Below, one piece after another: positions 25,204 to 36,227 of a stretch of DNA of 64,000 bases. Both the position numbers and the translations under genes were made by a program. Every line of letters begins with the position of its first letter. Within the stretch, counting starts at the first letter, position 1. The DNA comes from Rotaria socialis. Taxonomy: Eukaryota > Rotifera > Eurotatoria > Philodinida > Philodinidae. The notes below the pieces were generated by a model. The model was not told where the DNA came from. It did not search any database and saw nothing but the letters and a program-made list of their open reading frames with translations. The stretch covers positions 186,001 through 250,000 of the forward strand of contig CAJNYU010002478.1 of assembly GCA_905331475.1 (NCBI GenBank). Reading direction: 5' to 3'.

Positions 25204-25457
25204 ATATCATCAGATTTTTTCTTTTGATGATATAATAAGTTTTGATACGTATTTAATTCATTTTGACATTGTAAATATGTTTCATTCTTCTGTTGAAGTA
25301 ACGATTGAATCGATTTATAATCGATTTCAAGTTGATTATATTGTGTAACAAGTTCGTTATAGAGAATAAGAATACGGGTATATTCATTATAGTATGATAG
25401 AGATTCATCTTCTTGACTTTTAGATATTTCTAATAATTGATCGTTATTCGAGAGAAG
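25204..25457 (-). pseudogene. Detached copy of one TRIP11 exon segment
   Basis: The 254 bp here match 39389-39642 in the same orientation with roughly ten substitutions and no indel that I can see. The source encodes a coiled-coil part of GMAP-210 (around YYNEYTRILILYNELVTKY and LLQQKNEAYLQCQNELN). Nothing else of the gene is nearby, so this cannot make GMAP-210. Substitutions such as CAA/CAC and Cys/Tyr changes are consistent with no constraint. It ends abruptly 10 bp before a hAT-like MITE. Confidence 0.85.
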
Positions 25458-25466
25458 GCTTTTGAG

Positions 25467-25533
25467 TAGGGATGTGACAATACGAATACTAACACCAAGA
25501 ATCCAATACCGTATTGGTATTGTTACATCCCTA
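25467..25533. mobile_element. 67 bp hAT-like MITE
   Basis: Left end TAGGGATGTGACAATAC; the right end is the inverted TAGGGATGTAACAATACC. The TAGGGATGT terminus is typical of hAT elements. Nearly the whole element is inverted repeat, leaving about 20 bp in the middle. An 8 bp target duplication is not clear. Confidence 0.7.
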
Positions 25534-25697
25534 GAAATAAGTAGTCTGTGAGTGATTTTTCACTTGATGCATTTTATATCATTAGTATCTAATGATAATA
25601 AAGAATTTATGTGAGTTCCACATTTCATTTTAATCGCAAAACGACTGCGTTAGTTGCCTGTACGAATAATGAGTATAGTCGAAAAGAAACATTTCGT

Positions 25698-25953
25698 CCA
25701 AGCCACGGTCGAACTCACCCCATCGGATCCGATGGGAATACGTCGGAATCTTGGTATTGGATTCGGACAGTAAGTTGTCGGAAAGTGTCGGATTTTTAGG
25801 GTTCCGACAGGATCCTGGTCATTCAGGCACTTTCCGACATCCAACAACTTCCTATCGGAATCCAATACCAAGGATTCTGCCAACTTCCGACGAATTCCCA
25901 TCGGATCCGATAATTTTCCGCTAGGATCCGACTGTCGGTTTGTTCTTCCTGGG
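25698..25953. mobile_element. Foldback MITE rich in GGATCCGAT words
   Basis: The arm CATCGGATCCGATGGGAAT...CGTCGGAA...TTGGTATTGGATTC at about 25720-25780 is repeated in inverted form at about 25850-25903; the right arm has about 10 bp extra. The right end continues to TGTTCTTCCTGGG. It shares the CGGATCCGAT theme with the 2374-3563 element and may be a relative. It abuts the duplicated exon at 25971. Confidence 0.65.
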
Positions 25954-25970
25954 TAAGTGAATTTCTAATG

Positions 25971-26215
25971 TTTTTAGACTATTTAAAAAAATGGAACGCA
26001 CGTATTATTACAGAAGAAACGGCCAGCAATGGGGCCATGTTATGGTATGTAGGATCTTTCGATTCCTTTTTTTAAAGTTTTTGTTAAATTTCACCAAACA
26101 TGTGTGTAACAGAAGAAGTAAGTTGAGATATAGATTTGTTTGAGGGTGTTGTGTTTTCTTTTTTTTTTGCCAGAGGTAAAAGACTCAACAATCAACACTT
26201 GTATACTTGTTTTAG
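25971..26215 (+). pseudogene. Duplicate of first exon and intron of the 27706-28327 gene
   Basis: About 245 bp are around 97% identical to 27700-27944, in the same orientation. This copy has an acceptor, ATG 25991 and 18 codons in frame (MERTYYYRRNGQQWGHVM) up to a GTATGT donor at 26045, then the intron with its TTTTAG end. Homology stops 3 bases before the N at 26218, and the downstream exons are missing here. It is either a truncated tandem duplicate or an alternative haplotype wrongly joined at the N. Confidence 0.75.
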
Positions 26216-27699
26216 ACNATAAACAAAAATCTGAACCAATAAAAAACGTCGTTTTCATCACACAAAACAGTCCTTTTTCCTCTCGTTCGTAATTTCTCTA
26301 AAGGGCATTTTGGGATGGTTTTCACTTTTTAATTATTGCAGAGAATTTAGCGTTCTACAAAATCATACGTTGCAATAAGCTAAAAGTCGAGAGAATAATA
26401 GCTACAATCATTTTTCGAAACGCTTCTCTTTACACAAGATGACATTTTTTGAAATAATCGTTTTTTGCGAATTTCAATATTTTAAACGCAATAGATTCTG
26501 ATCGGTTGCAACGATATGCAAGAAGCACAGAAAATTGGACATTTTTTAGAGAAAGCTTCGTTATACCAACTGATGTGTAAGGAGACTTTCTTGTAACTTG
26601 AATTGAGGTAGTTTTAAGCAAAATACAAAATGGACTACATGAAAAATTCTGTACAAACATCATTTTTGGCTCATCTCAAAGATTTGCTCTTGATGAATCA
26701 AGTTTCATTTAAAAAAACGCTTCTGAATATATATTTAGAAAGAGCATCAAATTTTGGTTCTAACCGACTGCTTTTGTTTCTCTCCTGCAATCATTAAGTT
26801 GGCGAAAATTGGATACAAATGTTGTGTAAAGACGTCATACGTGCAGGGCAGTTGGTCATTTGCACTGTTTCTTTCCTATTGAACAAGAGTTCATTTACTG
26901 AGCTTATAAGAAGAATAGATGAAAATACATGCGTAGATCTCAGCGTAGCATTTATAGAAGTGTCTTTCATGCACACAGCTTTAAATATGCATCTGTTATC
27001 GACAAAAACGCAGCTCCTTTGATTGGCAAAGAATAAAGATATTATATATCACTGCAGTGTTTTACCATTCCGTCGCACATGTTGATAAATCCTGTAGAGA
27101 ATTAACTCGAAAAAAAAGAACTTCTCATAGTTCCCTCAATAGAACGAGAGGAAAATAAGATGCCCATGCAAAACATTGTCTTGTGTGTACTTCTCGTATC
27201 ACTTATTTGATTTTATTAATTAACAAACATTTTTTTACCACATCGACGTTTTTTAACTCAGCAATTCACTTATGCTTTTCCGGAATACTGAATCTGTTAA
27301 GTAGTTAATTGTTTTCATATTCATATTTTCATTCTCTTTTAACTTTTGTTACATTTAACCGATGGTTATTAAGCGAATATACAAGTTATTGATAGCAGTA
27401 AAAAATTGTTTTTCTTTTGAGCAAACTATTATTAAATAATCGTTTTATATTGTCTTCAAAAATCTCCATGTTTTCCCACAGACATAATATTTTTCGTAGA
27501 TTTAATAGCTGATTCTGAAAACCGGCCCATTTATATAATACTACGGACTCCAGAAGAGAGCGCACTCAGTTGGAGTCTCAAACTCTGCTGTTTTCTGCTT
27601 GGCCCCGATGTGTTTTATTTCTACTTCTATGTACAAATTAGTCCGATATTTGTTTACCCTACTTCTCTTTTTCTGGATGTCATTTATGGATTGTCCTTT
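26216..27699. other. Gene-free stretch after the assembly N at 26218
   Basis: The N marks a scaffold join. The following 1.48 kb has no recognisable exon; the short frames on both strands have no family resemblance. A small hairpin (GGACTCCA paired with TGGAGTCT) occurs at about 27545-27577. Confidence 0.45.
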
Positions 27700-27705
27700 T
27701 TTTAG

Positions 27706-28327
27706 ACTATTGAAAAAAATGGAATGCACGTATTATTACAGAAGAAACGGTCAACAATGGGGGTCATGATATGGTATGTAGGATCTTTCGATTCTTTTTT
27801 TTAAAGTTTTTGTTAAATTTCATCAAACATGTGTGTAACAGAAGAAGTAAGTTGAGATATAGATTTGTTTGAGGGTGTTGTGTTTTCTTTTTTTTTTGCC
27901 AGAGGTAAAAGACTCAACAATCAACACTTGTATACTTGTTTTAGTCTATTCGTCATAGTGGTAGTCAAGTTTATGGTTGCATATTGAACATCCATGGTAA
28001 CAATTGGCAAAGTAAATGATTAATGATCTATTTTCTTTATTCAAACATGTTTATTTCATAGGAGTTGTCGAGTTTATTGCCCGGCTATCCCAGGTCCATG
28101 GATCGATAGTTAATATCGATGTAGCAGCAACAAGTAATCCTCAATGGCTGAATTTTGCCATATTGTAAGTTTCTAGTTAATATTAACGCTCTTAAAGGAT
28201 TTTTTTTAGTTATGATCGTGTCGATTCATCATTACAGTTTCTTGAATATATGGAAAATTTTAGTGAATTGCACAACATGAATGTTTGCGATTTAGTACAT
28301 CGTGAAACACCAGCAATAAATCTTTAA
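27706..28327 (+). CDS. Small unrecognised protein, four exons, about 96 residues
   Basis: Exons 27706-27773, 27945-28011, 28062-28164 and 28210-28327 have GT/AG borders. If translation starts at ATG 27771, the last codon of exon 1, they give 97 codons ending TAA at 28327: MSIRHSGSQVYGCILNI, then NWQRVVEFIARL, GSIVNIDVAATS, WLNFAIFYDRV, SLQFLEYMENF. The beta-alpha-beta-beta-alpha rhythm suggests a small ferredoxin-like or RRM-like domain; that is inference. The upstream ATG 27719, which in the twin copy at 25991 gives an 18-residue leader in frame, is out of frame here because of one extra G in a G run near 27761. The gene is therefore either started at 27771, broken at its N-terminus, or carries a sequencing error in that G run. 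Confidence 0.55.
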
Positions 28328-29014
28328 TTAACAATTTCTTTTTGTCAATATGTTTTTTCATTGTACGTCCACCTGTTATATTTCAAGCTTTGTGATAGTT
28401 CTTTTTCTTGAATGAATGTGTGTTCATCCTTCTACTTCCAACTCTTATGATGGACGATTTTGTACAGGTTCTATTCTTCTATGGCATAACAAAGCTTTGT
28501 ATTATGTTATTAGTTTGTAAATGCACGTGCGCTTCTTTCATTTGTGCAATTTCCACTGTTACAATACAAATCTAGTCAAAAATAAGATCTCTTTAATAGT
28601 AGAAAATGATGTCCGATAATGTGTTACGAAAACATGAAGCTTTAAATCTGTGGAATTGATGAAAGATCCTTGTCAAGCAAAGTTGAATGATACTAAATTG
28701 AGATGAAAATCGAATCACAATAAAACATCTCGATTGTGAACACCATAGAAATCATTCAAAAGCTTTCGTTGTAAGTAGATCTTCATTGCAGAGAGTTGAT
28801 GCATGTTCTGCTTGAGGGTGTGAGGATGAGAGTGCTCAATATCATCACCAGCTAAATCGTTTTTATTAAGTGAACAACAACAATCAATATATCTTGTTGA
28901 CTATTTTGTTGTTTCTGCCTCAGATAAATATAGCGTTAAATCAATATCAACAGATTTCTCAAGTGAACAAGTTTTCAATAAAAACAATTTAATTAAAAAT
29001 AATCATATTGAAAT
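28328..29014. other. Gene-free stretch
   Basis: This holds the likely 3' UTR of the preceding small gene and the downstream flank of the DENND5-like pseudogene. Nothing else could be supported. Confidence 0.4.
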
Positions 29015-30000
29015 CTAACTTGTAATTGCTGAATGTGTTAAAGTAAAAAGATGATTATCATTAAATCTTGAAGCAATTTTACTATCAACAAACGACTGCG
29101 TTTCCATAAATGCAAATAAAAAGAAGGAACATGTCGTTTTGGTTGATCAGCAATAAAAATTGTACGTTCAAAATTTTTCGTTGAACATCGTTTTGCTAAC
29201 CATTGATCAACGTTAGAATATTTGCCCGATGGCGGATCACATATAAATGCATCCATTTGGCTAAATAGCTGAGCAAAAAGATTGACAAATGGTTCACGTA
29301 AACAGTTATTTACACAGATTTGGCGAAATTCAGATTCATTAAATAAAGATAATGGCCTTAAAATAAATGAACAAGTTTTATTGTATTTTACAAAAAAAGT
29401 ATAAAATATTTGAAATAACCTATTTTCAGCTTCATTATTATTAACAGTAATAATTGCAGCACGTTTAGCAATAGTTGCGAGTCTTGATAATGCTTGACGT
29501 GGTTCATCATTTATTTCTATTGTTGTGTGTTGATCATCAACATGTGTCCAATCTTCACTACTTGAAAATCTTCGCTTATTTTTGCCATAATCTATTGATA
29601 ATTCACTATTAAGATAATCATCAAATCAAGATAATATTTCACTTAATTACTAATAAAATAAGATAGATCAGGAAAACGTGGCGCATCATCAGGTAATTGT
29701 ATATGTCATGTATCAATATAAACAACATATCGTTGAATTTCAAAAGTTGCTTCATCACTTGTATCACTATATCCATCATCATCGTCGTCATTACTATGTT
29801 CATTAAATTTATTTATACGAATGCCCATTATTGCAGGTACAGAAGCATCAAGACAAACAAGAGCAGCAGTAAAATACAAGTAGAACATAAAGCGTCCATT
29901 GAAATAGAAATAACAGTGATGTTAAATATTCAGGAACAAGCATTAATCGACTGTAATCTAAACAATTTACTTCAATATATATCATCAGTTACGAATTCAT
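29015..30000 (-). pseudogene. DENND5-like (DENN-domain Rab GEF) pseudogene, partial
   Basis: DENND5 proteins activate Rab GTPases through a DENN domain. Read on the minus strand, recognisable pieces appear in family order: LMLVPEYLTSLLFLFQW, LVCLDASVPAIMGIRI, RYVVYIDT followed by HIQLPDDAPRFPD, PFVNLFAQLFSQMDAFI, NFERTIFIADQP and FMETQSFVDSKIASRF. These correspond to LLFPFQW, LDAPVPFIMG, LPEDLPxFP, NFDKxxFLSDQP and FLETQMFASFID of DENND5. The pieces lie in different frames: there is a shift after FLFQW, a TGA between YIDT and HIQLP, and another shift before FMETQ. The N-terminal uDENN half and the RUN/PLAT domains are absent. Hence it is a decayed fragment, probably of a duplicated copy. Confidence 0.75.
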
Positions 30001-31442
30001 ATTATTAGTGAAAGCAAGTCTTGATCCGACTAGGAAATTACTAGAATGATTCATATCCACGGAGCTTCCTTTCGAAGCGATGATATTTTACTAGGATTTT
30101 AGTCTATTGCAGAATACTTGGCTATCAATTAAGGAATTTGATCTGATGCTTCCTAATAAATATCTTTATCGATTTTTGTAACTTTTTCTGTAAAATCTGA
30201 TCATTTTTTGAACATCTAATGTTTCGAGACAGAACAAGTATTCAATTATTCGAGTTAAAATATTTACGATATTCAAAGAAATATAAGAGCTATTTATCAG
30301 CAAAACTTGTTTATTTGATTTATTGCCAAATATGTTGGTATAGTCTCGAATAGAGATTAGCGCGATCAACATTTTTGGTCACGATGTTCTCATAAAAACT
30401 TTTGTTCTCAGAGTTCTTTAGTTAAGTGCGATAATTCGGTTCATTAATAAATCTAATACATATGATGCAAGAGAAAATGTTTTTTTATGGTCAACAAATC
30501 TTAACTAGTTTCGCGTTAGATTTTCTGTTGAATTTAACCAAACAATGAATAACAATCTCATGCAAAGAATGATACCTTTTATAAATATGATTTACATAGG
30601 AAATTTTTCAACAATAGCAAGATATGTGTCACTGTAAAAGTTGATTAATATCAATGGATACGACATAGAAAAAATTGTAAAAACGTAGGATCGAGACTGA
30701 AACTTGACTTGACAGTTGCCTTCAAATGTTATTAAAGTATAGTCAACCAAAGAATACATTTTGTCGATAAAAAATATCATTCGAAAACTAAAAGATTCTT
30801 CCACTCAATCGATGCTTGCAATAACAATGAAGACTCGAGTTGATATTTAATTTTAGGATAGGATGAATCGTATGAAACTAAATACAAGAATATTGTGTCG
30901 ATGACAATCAGAAGACGAACATGGATGAATGAATGGCAAATAGAGAAGAGAAATAAAACTTCAGATATTTATCTCTTAATACTGACTCGCATTTCTTCGG
31001 TTATATTCTCATTTTTTTAATGCTTATGAGTAGATGATTAAGAATTGATATGAATTTGATCTATTTTAGATTGAATAGTTATTCGAACTGTTCAAAAAGA
31101 AATGCTTCTCATATAACGAAGACAAGAGAAAAGAAAAGTTTCAAAGCTTATAAAATTTCGTGACCGGACTTCAGTCATGGTCACGATCATGTTCGAGATC
31201 TACGTACTTTCACTAATAATACGTACTTGTAACTCACAAGACAGTTGAGGCAGTCTTCTCATCAGTAAAGGAAGGAAAAACAATGAGTACCTGAAGATTT
31301 AAGAATATTTTGATGCTCTAATAATGAACATGTAACAAGATCAACAACACCCGGAACACCCAACAAAGAAAAAAATCCAATAAATTAAAATCTAATAATT
31401 GTAAATCATCATCGTTAATACTTGGTTACCAAGGTGGCCGCT
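30001..31442. other. Gene-free stretch upstream of the DENND5-like pseudogene
   Basis: AT-rich sequence with only short, unconserved frames on both strands. The missing N-terminal part of the DENN gene was looked for and not seen. Confidence 0.4.
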
Positions 31443-32241
31443 CACTTCGTCGCACGATATTTTGTCGCAATGAAAATTCGTTGCGATAAGCTAGTCGTAT
31501 ATAAAGGAGAGGATACATTAATTCAATCAAGTGATTTTCCTTAGTATGTTACTCAATTAAGCGCGTAAATGTACACTCTATTATGGAATAATAATTAGAT
31601 CGATGTGATGGATAATAGATTCGTTTTGAACAAAAAATTGTTTATTTCTGTAAAAAAATGACTCAAAACATTCTTCGGTTGCATTGCAAATAGTCTGCTA
31701 TTAAATGAAACTCAACTCAAGTTCTTTAACGAGACGATGTCTGAGGAAATCTTGAGCTAAGAAAAACTAAGAAGAAATGAGGGTAAAATGTGCTGTTTCT
31801 TGGGCTACATAATTCATTGAGCACTTTCTAGGACAATTTTCTGTGATTTGCAAAGTTAGTCGATTAATGACTGAAGTGGTTTTTGAAATTTTCCAAATGG
31901 ACTTTTAGGTTTTCGATACTGCAAACATTAAAAATAAATAATATCAATAAATTTTATAAAACTCCAGTATTCTTTCGATATCATTTTTCAGAGGTGACAC
32001 ATTTTAATTTAAAAAAATTCAATTTAAGAAAACATGTTTTTACATACATCGCTCTATTTAAAGTAAATAAACATTTGTATCATTTGTTGAAAACAAAATT
32101 GTATTGTTAAGAAAAAATCCTAATATTGTAAAATAATACATTTATTAAGGTGATGAATTAAATAACGTATTGAACTAAATCACATAAATTTAATTAATGT
32201 ACTCTCTCATTTATATGCGACGCAGTGATCTCGACGAAGTG
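31443..32241. mobile_element. Decayed inverted-repeat element of about 0.8 kb
   Basis: The left end CACTTCGTCG and the following TATATAAAGGAGAGGATACA-TTAATT block at about 31498-31525 recur inverted at about 32180-32241 (CACTTCGTCGAGATC, then CATATAAATGAGAGAGTACA). The left arm has about 25 bp extra. Arms of 50-80 bp and no coding interior suggest an old non-autonomous DNA transposon. Confidence 0.5.
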
Positions 32242-33430
32242 TCGTGTGATGAAATGTACTAGCACTTGTCCATTCAATCACATTTAATCAAACAACATTA
32301 ATATCTCGATAGTATTTTCTGTTTTCGAAAAAATTTGATGACAACAGTATCATCTTCACTATGATCACATGTTATAAAAAACGCTTTTTCATTTTCATAG
32401 TTAATTTGTCTACGAAGATCTTTCCACAAAAGTAGTCCTGCTTCAATTCAAGTAGAATTCGTTTCTTGATAGTACCGCATCATCGAGAAAAGTCGTCACG
32501 TTAGAGACACAAGGAAGCCACATGGTGTAATGAACATTTTTCTATAACATAACGTACTATCGAGATTTGTTTTTCTCATCCAATCGAGTACTTCGCTTTA
32601 TATTTGGGATATGTTCCTGGATGAATATATATTACGCAAAGATTGTATCTGAACATGGCATAATCTTCGTAGAAGAAAACACAATGAATTTAAGAATTTT
32701 TGTCCAATGAAATCTTGTTGAATTTATTCAATTATTCCAATGGTGTTGATAGCGATTGAAATTAAATTTGCACAATCCGTCCTTCAAATTTTTTAAAATT
32801 TTATCGTGCGTGACAAGATGTGTCCGATATTCTGTGTCAACAATATCTACCAACAATGGTAATTATATTACTACTCTTGATTTTACTAAAAAAGAGGAAA
32901 CTTCCACGCAAATGAACCTATATCTTTCCTTTCTACTATTCCATCTATTAGCTCAGTTATGAAACTTTTCAGTATTCAATTTCGGTACATTTCCAACATT
33001 CATGAAATTCATTGAAGAATGTCACAATCTTTGTAATATCATTCTCTGCGATCTCTTTCATTATTGTTATTTTCAAGATAATAAAGTTGATTTTCAATTG
33101 ATTGTTAACCATTTTTGGCATCAGTGAAAACTTATTTGTTGTATGATTGGTATTAGAATTAAAGAGCAATACTTGTTTGTTACGCCAACAAAATTTATCT
33201 TGTCTCTCGAATATGAATCTAAAGAATGAACTCAACTCAAATAAAGTCAAATAATTCAGTTGTTTTATTAAACGCCTGCTCTTAAAAGCATGATCAGTAG
33301 AGGCCAAATCAGATAGTTCAAGGTAAGATTTAAAAAATAACTGATACCTATCGATTAGTTTTTCTTATTGAACCTATACCTTCGCTCAATCGATTAAGAT
33401 CTACTTATATATTTTTTTCTATTTTTACAG
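32242..33430. other. Stretch before the F-box-family pseudogene
   Basis: The missing 5' half of the F-box-family gene would be expected here, but no F-box or upstream leucine-rich exon could be recognised. A 112-residue minus-strand frame (32969-33307) has no family resemblance. Confidence 0.4.
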
Positions 33431-34650
33431 GATTATATACATGGTTTGAAATCTTTCTCATTAATATTCTATAATAAAGCTGATGCATATAACAATCTAG
33501 TTGTACCACCTCTTCGTCGTATGTCACATCTCGAAGAATTAACTCTGTACGTTTGTGTCGCGGATCGACCTACATTCGTCGATGGCACTCATCCCAGTGA
33601 AAAATATTCGCTGAGTTCAATCGAATTATTGTGCAACAAAATCCAATCCGCAGTCCGATTAATAATTTTAATTATAATCGATCACCATTGAACTCAAGCG
33701 TGATGTTATTGCTAGCCCAGCGGAAATTATTTTGATTAAAATCTGATTGTTCTGTAGCACAATTCAAATTATCAATCGACTGATAATGCGGATTTTACTG
33801 GAAAACAATCCGATTTCAATCAAACTAATTTCCACTGGGCTAGCAATAACATTAAATTTCGGTTAAATGGTGGTCGATTAAAATCAACATTATCAATCGG
33901 ATTGCGGATTGGATTTTGTTGCACAGTAATTCGATTGAAATCAGCGAATATTTTTCACTCGGATATTCATAATAAAATTCTTACTTATGTGACACATCTT
34001 CATACATTTTATTTTTATATTAATATTGAAAACGATATCAATGCTTGGAGTCTTCGCCTTTCCAATAATGATATGCAACAAACTTTTACAAATAGAGGCA
34101 ACAAACAAGTCGCTTGTACTGTAGACCATTTTGTCAATTCAAAAGCCTTATGCCAGGTCTTCTCACTTCCAGGTTAATTTTGATCATCTCGCAAAGGTCA
34201 CGAATAATTTTCCGTCTATTATATCCAACTATGTAACGTATTTGGTGTTGTGGGATACTGTTTCATTGAAACATGAATTTTTCGTTGTAGTTGCTCGATC
34301 TTTTCCATTAATTAGATATTCATGTGTTCACAATATTCAACCGGTATTTTCGTCATTTAATAACTCGCATACGATCGATCACTGCTCGCCTGTTGTGGAA
34401 TATCTTCATCTTATTTCACTCACGCTCAATTTTGCGAATGATTTTTATATTGATCAGTTTCTCAATGAAAGAAAAAGAAATCTACCTCGCCCAACTGAAT
34501 TAAAAATCAATTATCGATTATATTGAAAAGTGTGACAGAAAATTTTGCAAGGGATGAAACGCGCCACAATTCGCTACGGTGCAACGATTAATCTTCGAAG
34601 ATTCAATAGTTGTTCCGGAAGATATCTATCACTATTTTCCTTCATTGTAA
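33431..34650 (+). pseudogene. Bdelloid F-box-associated leucine-rich family pseudogene, interrupted by a foldback MITE
   Basis: After an acceptor at 33430 the sequence encodes GLKSFSLIFYNKADAY, VVPPLRRMSHLEELTLYV and DRPTFVDGTH, then a MITE (33592-33963), then IHNKILTYVTHLHTFYFYI, MQQTFTNRGNKQVAC, FPSIISNYVTYLVLWD, LIRYSCVHN, YIDQFLNERKRNLPRPTELK, and the family's usual ending VVPEDIYHYFPSL with TAA at 34648-34650. This block order is the one seen in the large bdelloid family whose members start with an F-box. The 5' half is missing. Besides the insertion there are at least two further frame changes: after the FSLP at about 34170, and before the final VVPED segment. An in-frame TGA sits at about 34523. 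F-box proteins are substrate receptors of SCF ubiquitin ligases; this copy cannot act as one. Confidence 0.8.
33592..33963. mobile_element. Foldback MITE, 372 bp, near-perfect palindrome
   Basis: Both ends read TCC(C/G)AGTGAAAAATATTCG when read inward. The two arms, about 170-185 bp each, pair along nearly their whole length (for example GCAACAAAATCCAATCCGCA and GCTAGCCCAGCGGAAATT with their inverted copies). There is no coding capacity. It splits an F-box-family reading frame between DGTH and IHNKI, which fixes its borders independently of the repeat itself. Confidence 0.85.
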
Positions 34651-36227
34651 ATTCCGTATTGCTGTGATATTATTTGAATAGAAATCTATGATGTAAATTC
34701 TCATTTTGTCTTTTTGTGAAACTAAGTAGAATATAAAAAAATTAGTTATTCACGAGCTGAGAAATATGTTGTGTAACATATTTCTGCAGAGAAACTCGTT
34801 ATATTATTTTACTGATTTATATTTGGATGGCTCAATGACCATTTATAAGGATACAGTCTGAAGCATAATGTATTCGCTCTGTTCTGTTAATATCATTGAA
34901 TAGCCAGTACTGGAAATGATCAGACCTTTATATAGTGAAATCTAGTTGGCAGATGAATGAGTAGTTATCGTGATTATTATTTACTGATCTATTTATATTG
35001 ACGTTGGCTCAATAGGATCATTAGCTTTTAACTGAGAAAACGAGGAAATAACATTCACAAGCTTAATATTCGACATCAGTAACATTCCTGAGCTGCTAGT
35101 AATTCGAATTCGAATATAAATGAAACCTCAGCTGCACAATATCACTTCGAAAATAAAATATCTGGCACTCATGTAGCTACGGCAAAAAAAGCAAAGAGTA
35201 AAATGTTATTCCAATTATAATTTATATAATTCGAGTTCAGACATCCATATATTAAGGTTCCTACGAGCCTGTCACGGGTCACTGAAACTGTTTGACACTG
35301 CTAGACGAACGCCAGAAGTTGCTAGAAGCCAACCTGACGCTATTAGACGAATGTGTGAGATTGCTAAAAGCATATTGTTTGAAGTATGCCGCAAGAATGA
35401 ATACAACAATTTTCAAGTCATGAACGATCGATAAAGCTTTTTACGGACTACAGAATGCTTACTCTGTTTTATTCCCACCGTAACTAACCAACTGAAAATC
35501 CTGTACAAATGTTTTTTCATCATTGATAGTTTCCGTTTCCGTACGCCTTTAGTGCTATTTAAAATGTTTTTTCCTTAACTTTCTTCAAAATAATTGTCGA
35601 CATGCTTTTTGTCAAGAATTGAGTGGCACATCTTTTAGAAAAAACCCAATGTTGTCCAATGAAAATTGAGCGAGATATTAACGAAAAACAGAAGTCTTCA
35701 TTATTTTTGCGCCACTCGTTAAATTTGAAAAAATCAACGATATACATGTTTCTAGGAAATCTGACACTGAGAATGCCTTTGATGTACTTGAACTTTTTGC
35801 AGGGGAATAATTCAACTCAAAATTTATGCATAGAGGGTTGTAGAGAATTTCACTGGTTATTCGAGTATATAATTAATTCTATCAATTGTTTTCGACCGTT
35901 TTTGAATAATTTTCCGAATTCGAAAGATATATATTTTACACAGACATAGGGAAATGGTCGTCAAATACCGACGGTAATCGATCAGGACGTAATCAAACGA
36001 AGACTGTCTTGGTTCATATCTATTGTATGACGGCATGTTTGGATAATTGAATATGACATGTTCATTCAATATCAATTCCTTGTCTTTTGATTATAATTAA
36101 TGACTGTTTTTTTTGTTAAGATCGAAGAAATTAATAACCATTTTATTATAAAAAAAATTAAAGAATCAAATAAGATACATAAAAAAGAATTTCCTAATCC
36201 TAATTGGTTTTGTTTCTTTTAACTTTA
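34651..36227. other. Gene-free stretch downstream of ARPC3
   Basis: 36139-36190 is the sequence that recurs at 24643-24696. At about 35300-35372 a degenerate two-copy tandem repeat of about 41 bp is visible (TGCTAGACGAACG / CTATTAGACGAATG with TTGCTAGAAGC / TTGCTAAAAGC). The 108-residue frame at 35623-35949 resembles nothing known and has no splice support. Confidence 0.4.

Noticed and set aside
32969-33307. 112-residue minus-strand frame before the F-box-family pseudogene
   Set aside because: Composition is that of AT-rich noise, no family, and the expected F-box exons on the plus strand are simply missing.
35623-35949. 108-residue plus-strand frame
   Set aside because: No splice signals or family resemblance; likely chance in AT-rich DNA.
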